A DNA stretch of 64,000 bases. It comes from Chrysaora quinquecirrha. Lineage: Eukaryota > Cnidaria > Scyphozoa > Semaeostomeae > Pelagiidae. The position numbers and the translations under genes were made by a program. The number at the start of each line of letters is the position of its first letter. Position 1 is the first letter of the stretch. The notes beneath the pieces are model-generated. The model did not search any database. It saw nothing but the letters and a program-made list of their open reading frames with translations, and had not been told where the DNA came from. This document shows, in pieces, positions 53,501-63,705 of this stretch. The stretch lies in the NCBI GenBank assembly GCA_014526335.1, contig JACTAT010000051.1, positions 851,138-915,137 on the forward strand, in the 5' to 3' direction.

Positions 53501-54417
53501 CGGTTGCTTATTAAAAAAAATAAGTGTAATCGAGAAAAGACTCTATGCAACAGTGCTATTTATATACACAGAACAGCTCTTGTCGAATAGGCCAAGGGCC
53601 AAAGATGCTGTTAGGCCCTGGCCAAACGATCAAATCTTGTCTGTTGAACACTTGAAATTTGCCTGTCAAGCAAAATGTTTTATCGTTTGGCTACGTCACG
53701 AAACAATGCTCGGTGAACATTTATTAATTGCTTCAAGCATAAAATGTCTTTGAACGTTTTCATAAACATTATCAATGCTTGTCAAGCAATGCTTTGTGAC
53801 ATGGCCAAACGTTCAAACATTGCTTGATAAACAAATTCCAAATGTTTATCAAACAATGTTTGATCGTTTTGCCAGGGTCTTAATCTACCCCGGTGTCAGT
53901 TTAGAGTAAAATAGAAAGAGACACTTACATTAGCCGCTCTTGATGAATAGGGATCATCCAAAAACGACCAGATGACAGCTTTGAGTCTCTTGACTTTCGT
54001 ATCTCCTAAAATTGGTTCTTCATCTTGATCAAAATGCGGACCTTTAAAACCAACTAGTTTTTCTATTTTATCACGATGAGCAGTGTACGTTTCCCAGCAG
54101 CAGTCTTCAAGTTGGGTTTCATCAATACCCCAGAACAGCAATTCCTCGTTAAAAAGCGGACCACAGACATCCAACGGGTAATGAAGTTTCCCTGTTCTGT
54201 AATACTGTAGAATACTTGCGAAACATGTTGGGTGTCGGTCAAAGAAATACTCCTGTTTGACTTTATCATAAAACGACGACTGCATGAGCATTCGGTGATT
54301 CTCTGCGATCCAAGCTAATCTAGTACCGTTGACTGCTTTCAATGTTCCTATATGAGTTTCATGGCGAGTTCCGCCGATGTTGAATACAATTCGGTGAGAA
54401 TCGTCTATGTCATTCAT
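50536..54417 (-). CDS. Voltage-gated potassium channel alpha subunit, Kv3/Shaw-like
   Basis: Three exons: 53929-54417, 51703-52224, 50536-51024; 1500 nt, 499 aa. An in-frame stop lies upstream of the ATG. Exon 1 is the T1 domain (NIGGTRHETH, FFDRHPTCF, YYRTGKLHYPLDVCGPL, ending DCCW); the H-x5-C...CC set matches the T1 zinc site of non-Shaker Kv channels. Exon 2 has S1, S2 (YFTLEFILRFFSCP), S3 (NWVDFLSLW), S4 (VFRIIKIFRTFR), S5 and the pore helix (WWSLITMTT). Exon 3 supplies VGYGDMYP, S6 and a ~125-residue tail. YYSYAKARIKLPPKKK after S6 is Kv3-like. Unusual points: S6 has PVS where most Kv channels have PVP, and S4 lacks the outer two charges of the Kv3 ladder. Both recall modulatory subunits. 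Plasma membrane tetramer expected. Confidence 0.9.
51300..51650. other. Intron 2 insertion, possibly a decayed element
   Basis: Within the 51025-51702 intron, CAAGCCGGTTTCCATCAGGCAAATTTTGCCGC resembles the end of the 41-bp-TIR MITE at 25887 but diverges within ~20 bases. No second terminus was identified. Confidence 0.3.
52292..52940. mobile_element. TA-flanked MITE, ATAAGCAACT type, interrupted
   Basis: Left CACTTTTTTTCAATTAGCAACTGGACTTTTG and right CAGTTGCTTATTTAAAAAAAAGTG are inverted, bordered by TA. The interior (CAGCCCTCAAGAGTTGCTTAA) matches the intact copy at 53138-53526. The 52382-52778 element has been inserted into it. Confidence 0.7.
52382..52778. mobile_element. TA-flanked MITE, ATAAGGAACC type, nested
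   Basis: CACGCTTTTTTATAAGGAACCC at the left and GGTTCTTTATAAAAAAAGCG at the right, flanked by TA. It is the intact counterpart (inverse orientation) of 32479-32853. Inserted into the 52292-52940 element, within intron 1 of the Kv gene. Confidence 0.75.
53138..53526. mobile_element. TA-flanked MITE, ATAAGCAACT type
   Basis: CACTTTTTTTTAATAAGCAACTTGAC at the left and GGTTGCTTATTAAAAAAAATAAGTG at the right, both next to TA (53136-53137, 53527-53528). CAGCCCTCAA-TTGCTTAA motifs occur inside. It lies in intron 1 of the Kv gene. Confidence 0.75.
53612..53881. mobile_element. MITE copy, GGCCAAACGATCAAAC family (best preserved)
   Basis: AGGCCCTGGCCAAACGATCAAA at the left and TTTGATCGTTTTGCCAGGGTCT at the right are inverted copies of about 22 bp. 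Internal CAAGCAATGCTTTGTGACATGGCC and the loop-like AAACATTGCTTG motifs recur in all members. It lies in intron 1 of the Kv gene, 50 bp from the exon 1 donor. Confidence 0.8.
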
Positions 54418-55329
54418 TTTTATCTTCTCGGCAAATCTATGGTTATTTTGATGTCCACAATCGACTGACAACTCAAATTAACCAAATTAGCTTGCGAGCG
54501 ACTGTGTTTTTATGAGATTGTATGAGATTGCCGTGGCGGGTTTCAGTTTCTTTTCCGAGAAAACATCTTATCGACAAAGGACAACTTTATGAGTTTCCAA
54601 TGGACTTACATGGTATAATTTACTATTCTTGTTATCAAAACAACATAGTCTTCATGTTATATTCAAAATGTGTTAGTATAAATAGTAGATCAACGTCACT
54701 CGAATACGCAGCAGAGTAAGTCGAACGAAACCAAGCATTCCCTTGTTTCTCCGATGTTTTTCCGTCGCTCGATAAAACGATGAATTGAAGATAACAAGCT
54801 TTCCTTTATATATTGGTGATATTTCTTTACTTGCTTCAGCGTAACAAAAGTTCGACGATAAGAAACGAAAGAGCGACGACGAAAAAGCTCCGCAAGTAAT
54901 TCCGAAGCTCTTTAGAATAGTTTTCTTATGTGACGTAATTTGCCATTAGCCAGTTTCTGTATCTCTAAGAAATTAGTTACATCTCCTTGACTTGTTAGAC
55001 ACTTTCTGTTCTATTTATCGAATCTTCTTGAAATATTCATTTACTCCAGACTTGGTGGGTTGTTAATCCTATTTTGTTTCTTGTTGCTGAGATTCAAATC
55101 CTTACGAGCCACTGGGAAAGTCACATTGGTTACTCAAAAATGCATGACAAAGCTGCAGTCATCTGACCAATAGTATTAAAGAACAGAATCAAGGCTATGC
55201 TGAATTAGAGACATCAGATGTTTTTTCACAAGTAGTGATGATACGTTTTTGCGAATCTCTACCAATGAATATGATAGTGTGATGCGAAAACCGTTTACCC
55301 AAATCAAGCGAATTAAAAGACTGCTTTGA

Positions 55330-55700
55330 AATCACTGCAGATCACGTTGACAACGATGACGATGATTTAGTGATCGATGAATCACTGATAGAGAACTGAT
55401 AATGATTTAGCAAAACGATGAATTCAAATAAGATTTAGCAATCATCGATGAATCACTGATACACCACTGATGACAGTTTAGTCAAATGCAGTGAATTCAA
55501 ATAAGTCTTCATTCATAGAAATCACTGAAGATCACTTTGATCAAAACGAAGATGATTTAGTGATCGCAATCAAACCACGATAACGATTGAATCGAAGATC
55601 ACGTCGATAGCGATGACGATGATTTAGTCGGTCAATCACTGATACACCACTGATGATAATTTAGTGACCAATGATCAGAAATCACTCCATAACAAGTCAA
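55330..55700. repeat. Degenerate ATCACTGATnnnCCACTGATGA repeats
   Basis: GATGATTTAG(T) appears at least four times and AATCACTGATA(C) at least three times in 370 bp, spaced irregularly from about 60 to 150 bp. This is an old tandem repeat with an ATG/ATC-rich core, about 0.9-1.3 kb upstream of the Kv start codon. Confidence 0.6.
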
Positions 55701-58004
55701 CATCGAAAATAATTTGGCTTCACGTTTTAATACTGACTACCAACTTTGTAACCAGACAGATTCCGGGGATTTTTCTTTGAGGAGCAGAAAAAACCAGCTA
55801 TAAGACTTACCATAGAACATAGGAACGCTTAACCATTCATAGATTCATACCATTCATTCTACTGAACCCCCGTCGTTGCAGTTAATCTGAAATGGGTTAC
55901 AAACATTTGCGAACGCATAGAATTTTTGTCATTATGAATAAATCATTATACGTAATTCTCAACTCTTCAGTTGGTGCAAGCCAAATTTTAATCAGAATTA
56001 AGTCTATTTACGTTAACTTTATAATGAAGTTCATGAACACGACTGTGGTAGACCATGGTAGACCTATTTGATATTGTATACTCGGGCTATCTAAGGTTAA
56101 ATTGACTTTTCGTTTCAATCTAACTTTTCTGTCTCAAGAGTCTGGAAAATTCAGGAAATAGGGAAAGAAATCGTCGATAATGAACCAACAAATAGACACT
56201 TGTAAGGGTTTTCTTTTAACTGGCAAACACATGGTCCTCAAGCTCTTTTATAATCATTAAACATACCATACCAAAGGGTCCTTTTTGTAACAAATGGAAG
56301 AAATAGTTTTCTAACTTCTCCAAAAAGTTTCTTTCCTGTTCTCAGAAAGAATAGACTTAATACATGATTCAAACTCCAAATATCAAAAATCAAGCAAGAT
56401 TTCGCCTTGATGATTTGTTAAATGATTCTCTTCAGAGAAGAGGTTAAAGTTCTTAAATAAGCATTCATAAGTAACGCATCTTGTAAAAATGCGAGTAATT
56501 ACAGTAGGCGTTTCCTGGGTTAAGCAGCTTTCGATGCAAGGGACTTGAACTGACTCGTGTTGAGAAGAAAGTGCGTGTTAGGGGATCTCACTGGAAAGGT
56601 TGGAGTAATAAGGTAATACGATGTGGGGTCGGCAAAGAGAAACACAGCTCTAACTAAAGTTTTCTTTACATTCAGAAAATAGGGATCTGAAGTTCGATTG
56701 CATCAAAACAACGAGAAAAACAATTACGTTTCAAGGCAAAACACGCGAGTAAATCTGAGTCAGCTGATTTCACATGAGACTTAGTAATGAAACGACAAAG
56801 GCAAAATCCGTTGCTTGAGATTTTGGCAATCAGAGAAGCCGCAAGAGCGAAAACAAGGTCATCGGCGATTACGCTGCTTCAGAAAAAGTGATATTGCGGT
56901 ACAATGGATTAAGAAACGGACGGCAAAACTAGTTCTTCTGTAATGAATTAAACTCGTTTTCATGGAGCCATCGTGGGCTTTGTCATACTTTATTAGGAAC
57001 ACACTATAAGCTTAGCTAAAAATTCAAAACACGTGCTTGTATCTGGATGTTTTTGTTATTTAAATACATTTATTGCGTCATTCTATAGTCCACTTGTTAT
57101 TTTATGTTAATTAGGACCCATTTTCACTGAAAATTCTAAGTCTGCTAAATTCTGAAATAGAAAGACTCAGAAGCAGGGCCCCATTAAGGGGGGGGGGCAG
57201 AATATCCCTCACCTGCCATTTTTCTAAACACATCCCTTATCTCCTGTATTCTTTGTCCCTTTTGTCCAAGAATTTCACAAAAATATCTCGTTTACTCTTT
57301 ATTTTGTTCAGAAATCCACCCTTTAATTTTTTCTTAAATACGCCATATTCCTAATACCCTATGGGGTTGGGGAATACTTCCAAACTAGCACAAGCTACTG
57401 TTTTCAAAACACTAGCTGAAACAAATGCGAGTCCGAAATCTAACACCCAAAAAACAAAATCACGACATCAACCAAATAGGAAATACCCCCTTAATAATTC
57501 AAAGAACTCTCTTTTAGATGCAGGATCTTCCTATGTTACTTACATCTTTGCCTCGATGTTGTTTTATTATAATACCAATAACTATATTTTTTACAAAAAG
57601 ATTTTATGCTTTAACTAAAATTCTGAAAAATTTCCAGAAATTTTCGCTTTCTCCGTCCACAAAAATCTGTTTCCTCAATAGCTAAGGTTAGTTGTGTACT
57701 GACATGTACCTTCACAAGTTAGTGAGTCGTAAAACCAAAGTCAGATCAGCAGAGAACATTGACTCAGTCTGGCTCTACCAGCTTAATAATAGGCGAGGTT
57801 CTGTATCGTAGGTATTCACATTTCATAAAAAACATGATGAAATTCCTGAGCAGTACTAGAGAATGTTAGTTTTAGAGACTGATGACCAATGGCGTACAAC
57901 ATGGTGTCCAAATGAAACTGAAGGCCCATTTTTTAGAGCAAAGTTTCACCTACGTATTTAATACAATCTGTGTCCAGCACGACTGAATTTCTTCTCAGTA
58001 AACA

Positions 58005-58070
58005 TCGGTAAGCCGGTGAACGGTTAAGTGGTCAACGGTCATCCGGTCAACGGTAAACCGTTCCACATAA
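58005..58070. repeat. Short CCGGTCAACGGT repeats
   Basis: Variants of CCGGTGAACGGT / GGTCAACGGTC / CCGGTCAACGGT / TAAACCGTT follow each other within 65 bp. Some pair with one another as inverted repeats. Confidence 0.6.
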
Positions 58071-58137
58071 ACCATTCATTGATTACGCATTTCATACAAA
58101 ATACATATCAGTGAACTGACCTTGAGAATGTATGACG

Positions 58138-61100
58138 TCATATTCGTGCCAATGCACTTCTGACTTCCCATCGCAGTGCTTGCCGTTTCTTCCCAGTTGG
58201 GATTTCATACTTGTTTGGTTTGTGATAATGTCTTGGTTTCTGTGGAAAAATGGATACAGAAATTAATGATAAAATCATGATAAAGAACACTTGATTGTAG
58301 GATCTAAGTAGTAGTACTGATGTCTGCCTTATTGGGTTTGGGTAAGAACTGGGGACCTGATCCTGATGTACTGTTTTAAATAAAGAAAATGTTACTATCC
58401 TAAGTTCAGCAAACGAATGGATATCCCAATCTTGATAATTGATAAGTCCAGAATTCCATGTCCAAATAAGGATTCTTTGGTATTCGAAGCTTGAGAAGGG
58501 ATGCTTAAAAGAAAAAGGGGCTTATTTGAAAACAAACGTCAAAAATAGGACACTGCTTTTATTGAAAGGATAAAAGGGATCACAAGGTGTGGTCACATCG
58601 AAAGGAAGGATAGGGGTCGCGCTGAATGATAACATGGATTCAATATTTGGGATCCACAAATCTGAAGGAAGAATCTTGCGATTTGGTGCTATTCAGTGAT
58701 CCTCCTGGTGCTAAACCAGAGGAAACATTTTAGGTGTCCATAGAAGCCCATACCTTGTGAAGATAACAAGCCTATCCACCTATCTATCAATCTATGATAC
58801 TTCTTGACTATTTTTTTATAAATGTCGACACAGTTGACTATGTTTAAACACAAGATAAGCAACAGGGTATTTTTTAACGTGCAGTTCTACACAAAAGGTG
58901 CAGTTCTAAAATTTGTTGTGCAGTTGTGAAACAGGCAAAACATATTTCAATTTTTTTAAGTACTTGTCGCCCTATACCAAAATGATGAACGGTATATATT
59001 TTGCTTAAGTCACAAAATGGCCTGGTCTCATAGTTGGATTTTGCAAATTCCAATCGCAGAATGACCACCAGACCCATAAAATTTAAAAAATTTTGGAGAG
59101 CGTGCCTATACCCCCTAACTGAGTTATATTTACTCCAAACTTCGTTAATTCAACTTTCTTCACCAATAGGATATAAGGATAATGTGCAGTTCTAAATTTT
59201 TCTTAAAAAAACCACGATAAGCAATCTTCGCTTGATTTCAGGGACTTAGGCAACACTTCTACAGGGTGGCCCAAAAAACAGGGACCCCCTAACTAAATAA
59301 TTTATCAATAAATTATTCTTAAGTTGGAATTTCATGAAATTAATACTACATGATATTCAACTCAAGTGAGATATATCATGTAAATATCATGATGATATGG
59401 ATTAGTATCTCTGAATAAATTGACTTTAAAACTTTACAATCCAAAAACGTACTGCAACAAAATATGCAACTTTATACCCTTACGTAATCTTTACGCAACA
59501 AAACAGAAAAATCAATAACTCATTCTTTCAGTCAAATGATATCCAAAATGTCCTCAATCCTGCTCAATACACTTCTCTAATATGACTGACCATACATTAA
59601 TGGTCGTGACAATTTTACTCTGGGATAATGATTCTCCTTCACGCACGATTGCAGTACAGTACGCAATGATGGATTATAAACAGCTGGTTTTTGGACATCA
59701 GGAATTTAATGTCTAATTGCGCCAAGATGGATGCTCGTATCATCACAATATTTCTCCACGATATTGTACTTGAGTTGAATATTTCCTGGTATAAATTTTA
59801 TAGAATTCCTCCTTGAGAAAAATTATTCAGAAATTATTTACCTAAGGGGGTCCCTTTTTTTTGGGCCACCCTGTATATTATATCCTACCTCAAATGTTTC
59901 GCAATTCAACATCTGTTCCTGGTAAAAAGAATTGAGAATAGTAAACTGCATGCAGACATATTTTAGTTATTTCTTAATTATATTCGTTTTATAAGCAACA
60001 GTTAGCAAAAAATTGAAGCTCGTTTCCTTAACCTGCCTGCATATTCAATTCTTCATTGAACTGATTAAGATAAAAAGACGAAAATCGTATCTCAAAAAGA
60101 TGAAAAACGTGTACTATTGTACGAAGAGAGGACTACCGAATTATATTTGATCCAAAAAAGCCAAAAATTCTGGTCTTTCTAAGCTTATGAGAGCAGAGAT
60201 ATAGCTAGGTTGTATATATTGAAATATCACGATTATGTTAAAAGTATGAAGAGACACAAATACTATTATACCAAGATAGGACTACGAAATCAAATTCGAT
60301 CCAAAAATAAAAAGCCAAAAGCTTGGTTTTTGTAAGCTCGTTAACTTAGAAAGAAGAGACTTAGCTAAGTTATTTGTATCGAAAAATGAAAATTATGTCA
60401 AAAGAATGAAGAAAAAAAACATACATTATTATAGCAAGATAGGACTACGAAATCAAATTCGATCCAAAAATACAAAGCCAAACAGCTTGGTTTTTGTGAG
60501 CTCATTAGCTTAGAAAGAAAAGATTTAGCAAAGTTGAATATTTCGAGATACTAAGATTAGATTAAAAGGCCGAAGAAAAGACATATTATCATAGCAAACA
60601 AATACTAGTGTGGCAAGATAGGACTACCGAAATTATATTTGATCCATAGATCAAATGCCAGAAAGCCTAGTTTTTGAGCTCATCAGCTTGGAAGGCAGAG
60701 TTATTCTGTTGACCGACATACCAGTGCAACTAAGCAACTAAAAGCCCAACCTCGTCTCCAGGCCCTAAATCGAATTTCCTCGAATCTCAACCGTCAAATC
60801 GATTTTGGCCCTGGTACCGGCCACAAAATCTGCCAAAATACTGGCAATTTTGGCCTAGGCATAGCAAGCAAACGGAAAGAATTTAATTGATAACTGCCAG
60901 GCAAGATACAATATCTCATGTAGCATCACTTTTTGGTTTTTTCACATGTTTTTCACATAGTTTTCGGCCTATTCGGATGCGAAATTTGAAGGAACTGTGA
61001 CGTCATTTAAAATTCCTATTGTTTGAACAGCCAATCAAATTGCTAATAGACAAGCCCGATACCAGGGTCGAATATGGACAGCGGAGTTTTACGTAGAGGC

Positions 61101-63705
61101 CTATTCACCCTGTGGACGAGGTTGCTAAAAGTCATAATTACCCTGACATTCCATCGAAGCGAATTATGCTTATTTTCTCCGGGAACTGCCTGGATTTTCC
61201 ATTCTTCCCTGAACTGATGGTATCTACAAGAGTTGAATCATCTACGTTTTACGAGACATGAATAAGAGCTGTCAAGGATAGCGATTGGAGCAAACACAAA
61301 CTGACTTGATAAATTGATTTAAAAAAAAGGAAAAAAGATCAAATGAAAGGAATTATAAGGGGTTTTATGCGCACACAAAGTGAAAAGTTCTAAAATCTTC
61401 GCTCATCAAGCCCCAGAACTTCACCGTTTGTTTTAAACACGTCCCGTCATTACTACGGACGCGCTTACAATGATATGGGAACATGCCTTTACACATGGCA
61501 CCGTCGACGGGAACAGATCAGAATAAAGTTGAAATTTGTTCAACATTTTTTCAACGATTCCGTCGGCTTCCCTATACTAAAATCATGTAAAAGATATCCT
61601 TCTTGACGACACGTCCCCAGTACACCCAAAATATTCATAGTGCTCTCGGGGGGGGGGGGGGGGTGATAACAAAACTGCATTTCCCAACAGCCATTTTGAA
61701 GTAGCAGTGTAGCAGTAACATAGAGGCGGATCAATACGAGATAGAGGTCAAAGGGGTAGGGTTAGTCTTTTCTATTACAAAATGCCCTAAAAAACATTAG
61801 AAACTATAATATTACTCACCTGTTTACGGGATCGAATTTCCGTGTTCTGTTTGTATGGGTTTGTAAGTGCGCAGGTCGAATATCTAAAATATAAACAGAA
61901 AGACACGGCATTTTCAGAAGATGTACTCTAATTTACTTCGGTGGCGGCAAAACTAAAAGCATAAGAATTTTAGAACAGATGAATATTAGTACCAGTTTAG
62001 CCTTGGAAAGACAAGATACCACTCAGCTGCCTTTTAACTTGCTGCCTTTTAACTTGCAGCCTTCTGAACTTTCGCTAATTTTAGAACAGATTAAGAACTT
62101 TCCAGCCAGAATATAGCCGAAAAAATAAGAATAGCCATACTTAGTCGAAACTTGTTGGTTCTTAAAAACAGAATATAATTGAAATTCTGAAAATTCCATA
62201 ACCTTTCGGAAAAACTCAAACTTTTGGGATCAACAGTCGAAAATATTGCTAGTGTTTCTCAGCCTTTGGACTATGAGTGTGCAGTAGCTTGCTCTTATTA
62301 TGTTTGATATCCACACCATAGTAACTTTACTATGCTGGTGCAACAAAACTAACATTATAAATAGATTTCCTTATAGAAATGAGATATTTCTTACATGAAG
62401 GCAAATAGGGTTTCCCAGGTTTTCTGCTTGATGACGTTGACGCGGTCGAGGCGTCCTCGTTATCATAGCTGCTACTGTCATCATGAACATCTCTGAGGGG
62501 TAGAGAGCGGAGCCTCTCTTCCATAACTGTGATATCGGATGCTTCACTTTCAGTCTCCGTGAAGGTTTCGTCAAATACGTGAAACTTCCCAGCTTTTTTC
62601 CTGCAGAGATTGAAAGCAAAATCCTTACAAGAATACGAATTTCAAGTCTTAGCAGAGTCAAGAAAAAGTTACGGTCACACGGTCAAAATCCTTACAAGAA
62701 TACGAATTTCAAGTCTTAGTCTTAGAAAAACTAATGCTGATTTATTTCTTTGATTATAATTTCGTTACGTATTATTTCAGTCATATATTTAAAAATTATT
62801 TCTTTATTATTGTTAGTAAAGTTTGTAATTTTCGATGATGGTCGGGGATGGTAATGTGAGTGACATAATAGAACTCTTACGCGGTCGAACTTCAACGCTC
62901 GAAAATGTTGTAGTTTGGTATTAAGTGTAGTTCGTGCACGACCGACCATCTAGGCGTCTTCAAAAACGAAAACATTTTATTTGAAAGGCTGTCTAATAAA
63001 ATACTACAGTATTCGACTTAAGAACTCAAAATATAAAGAGAAATCTAAATGTATTTTCCACTCTTAATGATCAGAAACTTGGATCAGCATGCGGACGATG
63101 TTGAGGAGGAGCGCAAATACGGTCGTTGCAGCAGGCTTAGAGCCTGCCTAGACTTATTACCTTCCTCCCACTCTTTCGGAAACAGCTTCTAACAACTACA
63201 ACAACATACAGCTGCTTCCTCGTAGTTGGAGCGGGGTGGTGGAGTGTGGAGGAGCGTAGACTACGACGAATGTAATAAGTCTAGAGCCTGCCCACACGGA
63301 CCAAAATTTCATGAAGGAAATTTGACAATTCTAAAACAATGATATAGTTATTAAGAGCTTCAGTCACCAGTAGAACTTAGGCCTCATTGTTTCTAGCAAA
63401 ATTGCACTATAATTGAACGCTCGTGTCTCCACGGAACTTCCGTATATGTCACTCACATTACCAACCTTGGTGAAATATTGGATATTTGCTAAAGTTATGT
63501 ATTACATCAAAGATGGCAAATTAGGTCTGTGATGGTGATTTTACCTTGCCACCTTTCTTCGCATTACAGATGAAGCAGTGGATGAGTCCAGATGAGAATC
63601 AGACATTATAGTTGAGGATAACGATGAAGTTGACTCTGATTCTTTCATGTGATAACTATCACCATCATTGAAATTTTCCTTGTCATAGAAGCTTGGGTCT
63701 TCTGC
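58138..63705 (-). CDS. HYLS1: HYLS1, centriolar and ciliogenesis protein (5' end outside window)
   Basis: Visible exons: 63545-63705, 62395-62600, 61820-61883, 61142-61223, 58138-58239; 615 nt, 204 residues, all phases agreeing. Landmarks align with vertebrate HYLS1: MRRKVARKKAG...FDETFTETESE, then EERLRSLPLRD, then RKPGKPYLPSY, then DPVNRYHQFREEWK...LRWNVR and the terminal KPRHYHKPNKYEIPTGKKRQ followed by ALRWEVRSALA. HYLS1 binds the centriole (SAS-4/CPAP partner in worms and flies) and is needed for basal bodies to make cilia. The N-terminal HYLS-1 box must be beyond 63705. Two oddities: the short segment that separates LRW-VR from KP-HY in vertebrates is missing, with direct splicing in phase 0 (a missed microexon is possible), and the protein stops soon after the last motif. 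Introns are filled with repeats. Confidence 0.88.
58240..59261. other. HYLS1 intron sequence, no element delimited
   Basis: Part of the last HYLS1 intron. GTGCAGTTCTA occurs near 58879, 58902 and 59183 in a way that suggests a decayed repeat, but no clear boundaries were found. Confidence 0.3.
59262..59873. mobile_element. Tc1/mariner-type deletion derivative, TIR CAGGGTGGCCCAAAAAA
   Basis: CAGGGTGGCCCAAAAAACAGGGACCCCCT is mirrored at 59844-59873 by AGGGGGTCCC...TTTTTTGGGCCACCCTG, and both ends are bordered by TA. 612 bp. On the minus strand a short piece (near 59540-59580) would read TGAGCAGGATTGAGGACATTTTGGA, reminiscent of the C-terminus of mariner transposases (xCIEQDGGHFE), with stops. 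No intact transposase. Confidence 0.8.
60050..60720. repeat. Degenerate tandem repeat, 150-180-bp units, four copies
   Basis: AGGACTAC(C)GAA..ATTxGATCCA occurs at about 60129, 60278, 60441 and 60619, each followed by AAGCCA...CTTGGTTTTTGTGAGCTC...TTAGCTAAGTT. Units differ in length through indels. It is located in the last HYLS1 intron. Confidence 0.75.
60747..61125. mobile_element. TIR element CAACCTCGTCTCCAGG
   Basis: CAACCTCGTCTCCAGG at the left is mirrored by CCCTGTGGACGAGGTTG at the right. GC-richer than its surroundings, non-coding, 17 bp from the HYLS1 exon at 61142, so it abuts that exon's splice donor. Confidence 0.6.
61470..61516. repeat. Fragment ATGATATGGGAACATG...GTCGACGG
   Basis: AATGATATGGGAACATG followed by CACCGTCGACGGGAAC recurs in similar form at 43535-43575 inside the TIR element of the esterase intron, so this is a second, unbounded copy of that repeat family. 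Confidence 0.45.
63149..63283. mobile_element. Mutator-like MITE, TIR TAGACTTATTAC, 9-bp target duplication
   Basis: 135 bp, TAGACTTATTACC to TGTAATAAGTCTA, in inverse orientation relative to the copy at 27101 and nearly identical to it. Flanks 63140-63148 and 63284-63292 are both GAGCCTGCC, a perfect 9-bp duplication. It is in the intron upstream of the HYLS1 exon 62395-62600. Confidence 0.9.

Larger units (their letters stand above)
54418..58137. other. Region upstream of the Kv gene, no exon recognised
   Basis: No coding exon was found. It must include the Kv promoter, but no core element can be named. 55330-55700 carries degenerate GATGATTTAGTGATC / AATCACTGATACACCACTGATGA repeats. A cluster of CGGTCAACGGT motifs lies at 58005-58070, just beyond the HYLS1 stop. 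Confidence 0.4.
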
